The notes under the pieces were generated by a model. It did not search any database. It had not been told where the DNA came from and saw only the letters and a program-made list of their open reading frames with translations. Positions 6,886 through 13,057 of a stretch of 17,152 nt of DNA are shown here, in pieces (the stretch's first letter is position 1; each line of letters opens with the position of its first letter). Position numbers and translations under genes: made by a program. Source of the DNA: JAGMDK01 sp023128695 (GTDB lineage Bacteria; Planctomycetota; Phycisphaerae; UBA1845; Fen-1342); contig DAOVQG010000059.1 of the NCBI GenBank assembly GCA_030628805.1, positions 1-17,152 of the forward strand. Reading direction: 5' to 3'.

Positions 6886-8532
6886 ATGAGCACTGAAGTC
6901 GTTCCACAGGATGCGAAGCAGGAGTCAAGTGGCAGTGGTTCGCTTTCTTCCGATCCGACCACCATGTCCGGGATTCCGATCAAGCGAGTCTACGGCCCCG
7001 ACGACATCGGCGGCATTGAGTTCCTCAACGACATCGGCGAGCCCGGGCAGTTCCCGTTCACCCGCGGGATGCATCCCAATATGTACCGCAAGCGGGTCTG
7101 GACCATGCGTCAGTTCGCCGGCATGGGCTCCGCCGCCCAGACCAACGAGCGTTTCAAATATTTGCTCGAAAAGGGTCAGACCGGGCTGAGCACCGCCTTC
7201 GACCTGCCCACCCTCATGGGCCGCGACTCCGACGACCCGCTCGCCTTGGGCGAAGTCGGCAAGTGCGGCGTGGCCATCTCGTCGCTCGAAGACATGAAAA
7301 TCCTCTTCGACGGCATCGACCTCGGCAACGTCAGCACCAGCATGACGATCAACGCGCCGGCGGCGATCCTGCTCGCGTTTTATATCTGTGTCGCGCGGGA
7401 AGAGAGCGTGCCGCTTGACCAGCTCCGCGGGACGCTTCAGAACGACATCTTGAAGGAGTTCCACGCCCAGAACGAGTTCGTCTTTCCGCCGGGGCCGAGC
7501 GTCAAGCTGGTCATCGATACGATCGAGTACTGCACCGAGCATATGCCGCAGTGGAACACCGTCAGCGTCAGCGGGTACCACATTCGCGAAGCTGGGGCGA
7601 CCGCCCCGCAGGAGTTGGCGTTCACCATCGCCGACGGGATGTGCTACACCGAGGAGGCCGTCAAACGCGGGCTCGACCTGGACGCTTTCCTACCGCGGCT
7701 GAGCTTCTTCTGGGACGTGCACAACGAGTTCTTCGAGGAGATCGCCAAGCTGCGGGCCGCGCGGCGGATGTGGGCCCGGATCACGCGCGACCGCTTCGGG
7801 GCCAAGAACGAGCGAAGCTGGTGGCTGCGCTGCCACTGCCAAACCGCCGGCGTCTCGCTCACCGAGCAGCAGCCGATGGTCAATATCATGCGGGTCGCGT
7901 ACCAGGCCCTAGCGGCCGTGCTCGGCGGCACACAGTCCCTGCACACCAACAGCATGGACGAGACGCTCGCGCTGCCGACCGAGAACGCCGTCAAGATCGC
8001 CCTCCGTACCCAGCAGGTCATCGCCGACGAGACCGGCGTGGCTCGGACGGTCGACCCGCTCGGCGGCAGCTACTTCATCGAGGCCCTGACCAGCGAGGTC
8101 GAACGACAGGCGCTGGAGTACATCGACCACATTTACAACGAACTCGGCGGGGTGCTGCCGGCGACCGAGCGGGGCTATTTCCGCCGCGCGATCGCCGACT
8201 CATCGCACAGATACGGGGCCGAGTTCGACCGCGGCGAGCGGGTCATGATCGGCGTAAACAAGTACGCCGAGCACGATTTCGAGCGCATCCCGATCCTGAA
8301 GATCGACGAGTCGGTTGAACGGGAGCAGGTCGCCCGGCTCAAGGAGATGAAGCAACGCCGCGACCAGCAACGGCACAGGCAGGCCCTCGATAGTCTCGGC
8401 AAGGCCGCCCGCGACGGCGAAAACGTCATGCCCCATCTGGTCGAGGCCGCCGAAGCCCTGGCGACGGTGGGCGAGATGATGCATACGCTGGAGACGGTCT
8501 ACGGCCGCTACGACGGCGGGCCGGAGCTGTAG
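6886..8532 (+). CDS. B12-dependent acyl-CoA mutase large subunit (isobutyryl-CoA mutase-like; MCM family)
   Basis: The 548-residue protein is the catalytic TIM-barrel subunit of the methylmalonyl-CoA mutase family, which performs radical carbon-skeleton rearrangements of acyl-CoA. Recognisable blocks are TRGMHPNMY (59-67), GLSTAFDLPTLMGRDSDDP (100-118), GTLQNDILKEF (182-192), SGYHIREAGAT (229-239), and SLHTNSMDETLALPT (351-365). His232 matches the catalytic His244 of Propionibacterium MCM. By the same alignment, Tyr89 and Arg207 of MCM become Phe77 and Gln195, the pair found in isobutyryl-CoA mutase. There is no C-terminal cobalamin-binding domain, so a separate small subunit is required and is not adjacent. 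ATG 6886 follows GGAGAGG at 6875-6881; the frame is open upstream to 6796 but without family sequence. A strong terminator follows. Family membership is sure; substrate is inferred. Confidence 0.9.
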   Translation: MSTEVVPQDAKQESSGSGSLSSDPTTMSGIPIKRVYGPDDIGGIEFLNDIGEPGQFPFTRGMHPNMYRKRVWTMRQFAGMGSAAQTNERFKYLLEKGQTGLSTAFDLPTLMGRDSDDPLALGEVGKCGVAISSLEDMKILFDGIDLGNVSTSMTINAPAAILLAFYICVAREESVPLDQLRGTLQNDILKEFHAQNEFVFPPGPSVKLVIDTIEYCTEHMPQWNTVSVSGYHIREAGATAPQELAFTIADGMCYTEEAVKRGLDLDAFLPRLSFFWDVHNEFFEEIAKLRAARRMWARITRDRFGAKNERSWWLRCHCQTAGVSLTEQQPMVNIMRVAYQALAAVLGGTQSLHTNSMDETLALPTENAVKIALRTQQVIADETGVARTVDPLGGSYFIEALTSEVERQALEYIDHIYNELGGVLPATERGYFRRAIADSSHRYGAEFDRGERVMIGVNKYAEHDFERIPILKIDESVEREQVARLKEMKQRRDQQRHRQALDSLGKAARDGENVMPHLVEAAEALATVGEMMHTLETVYGRYDGGPEL

Positions 8533-8579
8533 CCTCAACGGTACCAACTATTTAACCGTGCGCGATCGTGCGTCATGAT

Positions 8580-8650
8580 CAGAACCCGAAGCGTAAGCGA
8601 GGGAATTGCCGGTGTTCTGTCCCTCGCTTACGCTTCGGGTTCTGTTTTTA
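8580..8650 (+). terminator. Intrinsic terminator with 25-bp perfect stem after the mutase gene
   Basis: Positions 8580-8604 pair perfectly with 8620-8644 around a 15-nt loop, followed at once by TTTTT at 8645-8649. The arm carries GAACCCGAAGCGTAAGCGAG, which I recall as a frequent dispersed palindrome between planctomycete genes. The stem is longer than most terminators, so this is probably a repeat element doing a terminator's work for the mutase transcript. Confidence 0.75.
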
Positions 8651-8660
8651 TCCCGACGCC

Positions 8661-8684
8661 GGTGCGAGATAGGAATCTCGCACC
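8661..8684. repeat. 10-bp-stem hairpin upstream of methyltransferase-like gene
   Basis: GGTGCGAGAT at 8661-8670 pairs perfectly with ATCTCGCACC at 8675-8684 around AGGA. It sits just after the terminator and 39 bp before the next start codon, so it would lie in that gene's leader if transcription starts upstream. The sequence differs from the terminator repeat and looks like another small palindrome family. Confidence 0.6.
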
Positions 8685-8723
8685 AGCGATATGTGCTTCC
8701 GTAGCGCCGGCACGGATGGAGCG

Positions 8724-9326
8724 ATGGATACCACACGCCACGTAGTAGGCATCCTGCTGGTGGTCCTGTTCCCGCCGGCGCTGATCTATTGGCTGGTCAT
8801 CCACCCTTTTACCACAAGCTGGCGGAAGCTCGGCGCGGCCAAGACATATCTGATCGTGTTCCCTGCGATGGTGGTGCTTGACGTGCTTCTTTACCTGATC
8901 CGTGGCCGGCTCATGGGCTTGGATCTTGGGACAAACTGGGTCCTGGTCGGCGTCGGGCTGTGTTTGTACGGGGTCGCGATTCTGATCAGCATTCGCTGTC
9001 GCCGACAACTGAGTGTTCGCATCCTCGTGGGGGTGCCGGAGGTCTCGGACGAGTCGTCTCCCGGGAAGCTGCTGCAAGACGGCATCTACGGCGTTGTTCG
9101 CCATCCGCGCTACCTCAGCGTTGTTGTCGGCACACTGGGGATGGCTTTGGTCATCAACTACGTGGGGGTTTACGCCATAACGCTCCTGCTCTATGCATTA
9201 CTGTATGTCATCATCAGGTTGGAGGAGCGTGAGTTGTTGGCTCGCTTCGGTCAGGAGTACGCGGAGTATCAAAGCCGGGTACCACGGCTGATTCCTCGCA
9301 TCCGGCGGAAATCCGCCGATGCTTGA
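8724..9326 (+). CDS. Isoprenylcysteine carboxyl methyltransferase (ICMT/PEMT)-like membrane protein
   Basis: The 200-residue protein has hydrophobic segments at about 7-28, 41-60, 71-91 and 133-165 and the family's C-terminal signature: GIYGVVRHPRYLS (120-132) and an E-E-R-E-x-L-x-x-x-F-G-x-x-Y-x-x-Y run (167-182) ending in VPRLIPR (186-192). These residues bind S-adenosylmethionine in the PEMT/ICMT superfamily. Bacterial members methylate small molecules or lipids and do not act on prenylated proteins as far as is known; the substrate here is unknown. Reading could start at ATG 8691, giving 11 more residues; 8724 was preferred because the hydrophobic segment begins there and a GGAG lies close by, though its spacing is short. 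It converges on the anti-sigma gene with only 16 bp between stop codons. Confidence 0.82.
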   Translation: MDTTRHVVGILLVVLFPPALIYWLVIHPFTTSWRKLGAAKTYLIVFPAMVVLDVLLYLIRGRLMGLDLGTNWVLVGVGLCLYGVAILISIRCRRQLSVRILVGVPEVSDESSPGKLLQDGIYGVVRHPRYLSVVVGTLGMALVINYVGVYAITLLLYALLYVIIRLEERELLARFGQEYAEYQSRVPRLIPRIRRKSADA

Positions 9327-9342
9327 GTGGTCGGACGGCGGG

Positions 9343-10365
9343 TTACTTCAACAGATGGGAATCGGTCGGCGACGCCGGTCCTTCGCGGCCGGTGTACTCG
9401 GTGACGTCAATCAGGGTCCAGATGTTGTCGCCGTCGATGCCGGAGAAGGGGGTCTTGACCCAGATCACGCTCCCGTCGAGCGTGAGGAGGTTTTGACCGG
9501 CTCCGCCGTGGGCGCGGGAATTGGCCTGGGCGGGCTCGCCCCAGCTCAGTCGCCGGGCGTCGAACAATGGGAGACCGTCGTCGAAGAGGGGGTTTTCGTC
9601 GGCCAGAATTGGTAAGCGGGGATTGTCGTTGGCCGAGGGGCGCAGGCCGGCCATGTTCTGGTAGGCGTAGCTGACGTTGCGACCCTCGATAAAGTCGTTG
9701 TGGCGCTCGATCGCGTCTATGGGCATCGGGACGCCGCCCTGCGACGGGCAGACGAACAGGCGCGGGTCAACCACGTACGCCTGCTGGAGCAACAGGTAGA
9801 TGTGTCGGCGGTTGGGGATGGTCACGAGGCGCGGATCATTGCTGGGTTGCCAGGAGTTCTGCCCGCCCCAGCCGACAAAGGGCAGGCTCGCGTTAAAGGT
9901 CGTTGCGTACTGCTGTACGCCGTGACCCAATTGAGCCAGGTTCCACGAGCAGCCCATGCGCAGGTTCCGCTCGCGCATGTGCATCAGACCGGGCACGCCG
10001 ACGCCGATCGCCAACACGATCAGGGCGGCGACGGCCACGATGTCGCGCAGGTTGCCCAGACGAATGACACGCTCTCGCGTCCCCTCCACGGTCTCGGTCA
10101 AGTCGTCGGTGGGTCGCACGACGCGCGGCGGCGGACCGGCTGACCGCACGCGGGCCGTGACGCGGGCCGTCAGACCGTCCGGAACACGCTCCTCTTGAGC
10201 AGACGCCAAAGCCCGGAACACCGCCGTCAACGCTTCATCCTGGGCCGCGAGGGCCGGATCGTCGGCTATGAGGCGACGCAGCTCGGCCTGCTCGGCGGTC
10301 GCAAGATGACCAAGGTGCAGGTCCAGCAAGCGGGGGTCGAAGTCGTGCTCCTGCGATGCGGACAT
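9343..10365 (-). CDS. Membrane anti-sigma-like protein fused to prepilin-like H-X9-DG domain
   Basis: The 340-residue protein has three parts. Residues 1-75 are a helical cytosolic region (LLDLHLGHLATAEQAELR, 13-30) that looks like an anti-sigma domain but lacks the zinc motif HxxxCxxC. One membrane segment lies at about 108-128. The exported part has features of planctomycete DUF1559/pseudopilin proteins: N-L-A-Q-L-G-H-G-V-Q-Q-Y (142-153), FVCPS (204-208), SYAYQN (232-237) and H286-X10-D297-G298, a one-residue-longer form of H-X9-DG. The start is ATG 10365, because GGAGGT lies 7 nt upstream; an in-frame TTG at 10380 is less likely. It follows the ECF sigma gene by 19 bp, so it most likely holds that sigma factor at the membrane. 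What the outer domain senses is unknown. Confidence 0.8.
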   Translation of the reverse strand: MSASQEHDFDPRLLDLHLGHLATAEQAELRRLIADDPALAAQDEALTAVFRALASAQEERVPDGLTARVTARVRSAGPPPRVVRPTDDLTETVEGTRERVIRLGNLRDIVAVAALIVLAIGVGVPGLMHMRERNLRMGCSWNLAQLGHGVQQYATTFNASLPFVGWGGQNSWQPSNDPRLVTIPNRRHIYLLLQQAYVVDPRLFVCPSQGGVPMPIDAIERHNDFIEGRNVSYAYQNMAGLRPSANDNPRLPILADENPLFDDGLPLFDARRLSWGEPAQANSRAHGGAGQNLLTLDGSVIWVKTPFSGIDGDNIWTLIDVTEYTGREGPASPTDSHLLK

Positions 10366-10384
10366 CCAACGTACCTCCAAAACA

Positions 10385-10987
10385 CTACTCGGACGTCGAG
10401 GCGTTCGTGTGAGCCAGCCACAAGCGGGAGAAATGGTTCACCGCGCTGTGCAGCCGCGATTTGACCGTCCCGACCGGAATGCCCAGGATCTCGGCGATCT
10501 CGGCATAGGGCAACTTCTGGTAATAACCGAGAATCAGAATCAACCGGAGATGTTCGGGCATTTGGGCAATCATCCTACGCACTAATTCAGTTTGTTCCCG
10601 CGAGTCGAGCTGTTCGGTCGCGGTAGTAGCGTCGCCTTCGAGCTGGGCGGCCGGCGAGGGCCCGTCGGAGTCACCGCCGGCGGAGTCGAGCGACTGCATC
10701 GGCCGCCGGCCGCGGGCCCGCATGTAATCTCGGCCCTTGTTGGCCGCGATGGTATACAGCCACGGCTTGAAACTCCGGGACGGGTCGAACGAACCGGCCG
10801 CCAGGTGAACCTGGAGCAAAGTTTCCTGGACCAGATCATCGGCGGCGGTCGCGTTCCCAACAAAGCGTTTGAAGAAGCCATACAAACCGTCCATATACCG
10901 GGCGACGAGGGTGTCGAAGACGCCGACCTTCCCGGCCAGGTGCTCCGCCAGCAGTTCCTCATCGCGTTTAAGCTCCACCACGTGCAC
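10385..10987 (-). CDS. ECF-type RNA polymerase sigma factor
   Basis: The 200-residue protein is an extracytoplasmic-function sigma-70 factor. Region 2 spans about 24-95, with ADDLVQETLLQVH (49-61) and FKPWLYTIAANKGRDYMR (73-90). A variable acidic linker (about 96-130) follows. Region 4 spans about 133-187, ending in the helix-turn-helix YAEIAEILGIPVGTVKSRLH (161-180), which reads the -35 element. The open frame starts at GTG 10987; AAAAGG overlaps that codon, so GTG at 10981 or 10978 is more likely the true start. The anti-sigma-like membrane gene follows 19 bp downstream in the same transcript, the usual order for such pairs. Confidence 0.95.
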   Translation of the reverse strand: MHVVELKRDEELLAEHLAGKVGVFDTLVARYMDGLYGFFKRFVGNATAADDLVQETLLQVHLAAGSFDPSRSFKPWLYTIAANKGRDYMRARGRRPMQSLDSAGGDSDGPSPAAQLEGDATTATEQLDSREQTELVRRMIAQMPEHLRLILILGYYQKLPYAEIAEILGIPVGTVKSRLHSAVNHFSRLWLAHTNASTSE

Positions 10988-11180
10988 CTTTTAATACGCC
11001 GCCTGGCCGCGGCGGTTCGGTTAGCCCGGATGATTCACCGCGGAGCACACAGAGACCGCAGAGAGAGAAATGATATAAAGGTTATGTTGTATATGCGATT
11101 TACACCATGTCGAAACGGAATCTGATTTGATGCGGAGCGGACGACGGAATAAAGCCCAGGGCGAAGCGCTTTTCACCCAA

Positions 11181-11222
11181 CCTCAATCCTCAACCCTCAA
11201 TCCGCAATCCGCAATCCGCAAT
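11181..11222. repeat. Tandem heptad repeat, six units
   Basis: Six consecutive 7-nt units read CCTCAAT, CCTCAAC, CCTCAAT, then CCGCAAT three times, with no gaps. It resembles the heptad family at 6109-6171 (CAATC core). Translation on the minus strand gives a low-complexity string that produces false open frames here. Confidence 0.85.
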
Positions 11223-11324
11223 CCTCTTTGGTTGCGGCCGAAGGCCGCGCCAAGTGCTCTGCGGTATGAATAATCCGGGTTAGCCATTTTCCCCCGGTAA
11301 TCCGGAGAAAAAATATCCTCAAAC

Positions 11325-11415
11325 AGGCTATGCGCAACATCGACGCCAATCCGATAATACGGGAGAGGATTGGCAACCCTCCTCTCAGGTGACACCCCCG
11401 CTTCCGGGGGAGCCT
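11325..11415 (+). ncRNA. Candidate structured RNA or leader element upstream of pgsA
   Basis: Three nested pairings can be drawn: AGGCT (11325-11329) with AGCCT (11411-11415) as a closing stem; GCCAATCC (11345-11352) with GGATTGGC (11367-11374); and CCCCCG (11395-11400) with CGGGGG (11405-11410) around CTTC. A competing stem, GAGAGG (11363-11368) with CCTCTC (11381-11386), excludes the second one. That arrangement fits a three-way junction with a possible switch, but it matches no RNA family I recognise. The pgsA start is about 140 bp downstream. It could equally be an intergenic palindrome cluster. Confidence 0.3.
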
Positions 11416-11558
11416 ATTTGGCCTAACGGCAGTCCGGCGTGCTCCTGGCACCGGGCTGCCGTTGTCTTTCCGGCGCGCGGCCGATCCTCAAGGCAGCTTT
11501 CGCCCACGCCGCTCACACGCTACACTGCCCGCGGCGCTGGAGGCGCGTTACCATCCGT

Positions 11559-12266
11559 ATGAAGATCAATTTGCCCAATCAGATCACGCTGGGCCGGCTG
11601 GGGCTGGCCATACTCTTCTTCGCGCTGCTTTCCCTGTTCGACGCCACACAGCTTGACGACGAGCGCTGGTTGCTGCACGTCTGTTTCTGGATCTTCCTGG
11701 TTGCCGCCCTGACCGACATTCTGGACGGCCTGCTGGCCCGGATGATGAGTTCCGTGACCTCGTTCGGCCGCATCCTCGACCCGGTCGTGGACAAGGTGAT
11801 GGTTTGTGGCGCGTTCGTCCTCTTCGCCAGCCATCATTTCTGGGACCCGGAACAGAACGTCAACATCACTGACGTCCAGCCTTGGATGGTCGTGGTCATC
11901 CTCACCCGCGAGTTGCTGGTTTCAGCCGTCCGCTCGCACGCCGAGGCCGAGGGGCAGGAGTTCGGTGCTTCCTGGGTCGGCAAACTGAAGATGTTCGTGC
12001 AGTCCTTCACGGTCTGCTTCATCCTCGGGCAACTGGCGTGGAAACTCGATTCCCTGGAGCCGGTGCGCACCGCCTGCGTCTGGGTAACGGTGATCGTCAC
12101 CGTTCTTTCCGCGCTCTCGTACATTCATCGCGCCCGTGCTTTTCTGCTCACCCCCACTGCGTTGACTGGGAAACCGGCCGAGGAGCAATCTCCGCCGAAA
12201 GAAGCGACAACCCCGCCTGATACTCCCGCGCAATCAGGCGCTTCACCGCCGGGAGACGAATCTTGA
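11559..12266 (+). CDS. pgsA: CDP-diacylglycerol--glycerol-3-phosphate 3-phosphatidyltransferase
   Basis: The 235-residue membrane enzyme joins CDP-diacylglycerol and glycerol-3-phosphate to give phosphatidylglycerophosphate and CMP. The CDP-alcohol phosphotransferase signature D-G-x2-A-R-x8-G-x3-D-x3-D is intact: D56, G57, A60, R61, G70, D74, D78. The N-terminus LPNQITLGRLGLA (5-17) is typical of PgsA. Hydrophobic segments lie at about 12-28, 38-56, 80-91, 108-118, 147-163 and 170-187. A Pro/Thr/Ser-rich tail (198-235) extends beyond the usual end and is probably disordered. The frame is open back to 11439, but ATG 11559 matches the family start; no close Shine-Dalgarno precedes it. pgpA overlaps its stop codon, so the two steps are coupled. 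A phosphatidylserine or inositol enzyme of the same superfamily is less likely given that neighbour. Confidence 0.92.
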   Translation: MKINLPNQITLGRLGLAILFFALLSLFDATQLDDERWLLHVCFWIFLVAALTDILDGLLARMMSSVTSFGRILDPVVDKVMVCGAFVLFASHHFWDPEQNVNITDVQPWMVVVILTRELLVSAVRSHAEAEGQEFGASWVGKLKMFVQSFTVCFILGQLAWKLDSLEPVRTACVWVTVIVTVLSALSYIHRARAFLLTPTALTGKPAEEQSPPKEATTPPDTPAQSGASPPGDES

Positions 12267-12823
12267 GCCGCAGTGGTGACTGGGTTAAGACCGTTTTCAT
12301 CACCGTCCTCGGCAGCGGTTTCGCTCCGCTCGCGCCGGGCACTTGGGGCTCGCTGGTCGCGGTTGTGTTGTTCATGCCGGTGTGGTTCGCGCTCGCTTGG
12401 GCCGAGGCGCACCGGGCGTGGGTGGAAGTGGCCGTCGTGGCCGGGATTCTGTTGTCAAGCTGGATTTCGGTCGGGTGGGGCGCGTGGGCGATCAAGCGCT
12501 TCGGCCGGAAAGACCCCAGGCAGTTCGTTCTGGACGAATTTGCCGGTCAATGGGTGGCCTTGTTGGCCTTGCCGATCGGACTTGAGGCCGGCTGGTGGGC
12601 CTGGGCGTGGGTTGTCGGGGGACAGTTCTTTCTGTTCCGACTCTTCGACGTGCTGAAGCCGCCCCCCGCACGACAGGCCGAGCGCTTGAGAGCGGGCTGG
12701 GGCATCCTCGCCGATGATCTGATCGCGGGGTTTTTTGCGATCGTGGTCGGCCAGTTATTCTGGCGGCTGGCGGCACCACGACTCGGCTTGCAACTGATCG
12801 AAGCCGCGAACAACGGGGGCTGA
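12263..12823 (+). CDS. pgpA: Phosphatidylglycerophosphatase A
   Basis: The 186-residue membrane protein removes the phosphate from phosphatidylglycerophosphate, giving phosphatidylglycerol. PgpA motifs are all present: GSGFAPLAPGTWGSL (17-31), VLDEFAGQW (89-97) with acidic D91/E92, RLFDVLKPPPARQAE (126-140), and GWGILADDLIAG (145-156) with D151/D152. Four hydrophobic stretches place it in the membrane. The start is TTG 12263, overlapping the pgsA stop TGA by 4 nt (TTGA), with GGGAG at 12251-12255 as ribosome site. This overlap implies translational coupling with pgsA, whose product is the substrate of this enzyme. Confidence 0.94.
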   Translation: MSRSGDWVKTVFITVLGSGFAPLAPGTWGSLVAVVLFMPVWFALAWAEAHRAWVEVAVVAGILLSSWISVGWGAWAIKRFGRKDPRQFVLDEFAGQWVALLALPIGLEAGWWAWAWVVGGQFFLFRLFDVLKPPPARQAERLRAGWGILADDLIAGFFAIVVGQLFWRLAAPRLGLQLIEAANNGG

Positions 12824-12824
12824 G

Positions 12825-12954
12825 CTAGTGGTGTAATTCGTTCAGATTGCACCTTATTCAAGCCGGTGGGGTGGGCGTCCCTGCCCGTCCGTGGCGGGCA
12901 CAGAGGCCCGCACCACCGTGAATCATGACGCGGCAATTATGAATCACACACTAG
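12825..12954. mobile_element. Second 130-bp element with imperfect CTAG-ended terminal repeats
   Basis: CTAGTGGTGTAATTC at 12825-12839 is nearly the reverse complement of GAATCACACACTAG at 12941-12954 (one gap, one mismatch). Inside, 12865-12887 and 12895-12917 form a GC-rich imperfect hairpin (18 of 23 positions). The element begins one base after the pgpA stop codon. It has the same length and the same CTAG ends as the element at 100-229 but a different interior. A MITE-like or REP-like origin is likely. The remaining 103 bp before the next gene hold nothing recognised. Confidence 0.5.
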
Positions 12955-13057
12955 CGCATACGAGGGTGAGGAAGTCGACCCGGTTAATCTCCGATACAAT
13001 TACCGGCCCGTGTCAAGAACGCGACGCGGGTCCTGGAGCCCGGTCCGGGAGACGTGC

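Larger units (their letters stand above)
10988..11558. other. Long non-coding region between divergent sigma and pgsA genes
   Basis: This 571-bp gap has no believable gene. It contains a heptad array (11181-11222), a small GCGGCC/GGCCGC hairpin (11234-11248), and a region of nested complementary segments (11325-11415). Around 11033-11070 there is a purine-rich tract, CACAGAGACCGCAGAGAGAG, of a type seen as filler in planctomycete gaps. The sigma-factor promoter should lie near its left end and the pgsA promoter near its right; neither is clear. Confidence 0.5.

Noticed and set aside
6925..7581. Minus-strand open frame of 218 codons opposite the mutase
   Set aside because: A GC-rich shadow of a highly conserved enzyme, with no ribosome site or family features.
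10988..11030. ECF autoregulatory promoter (GAACC-type -35 with a CGTATT -10) before the sigma gene
   Set aside because: The spacer is short (about 15 bp) and transcription would begin almost at the start codon, leaving no room for the ribosome site.
11183..11395. Minus-strand small open frames ending in GLRIADCGLR-type sequence
   Set aside because: This is the translated CAATCCG heptad array. Such strings are a known source of false small proteins.
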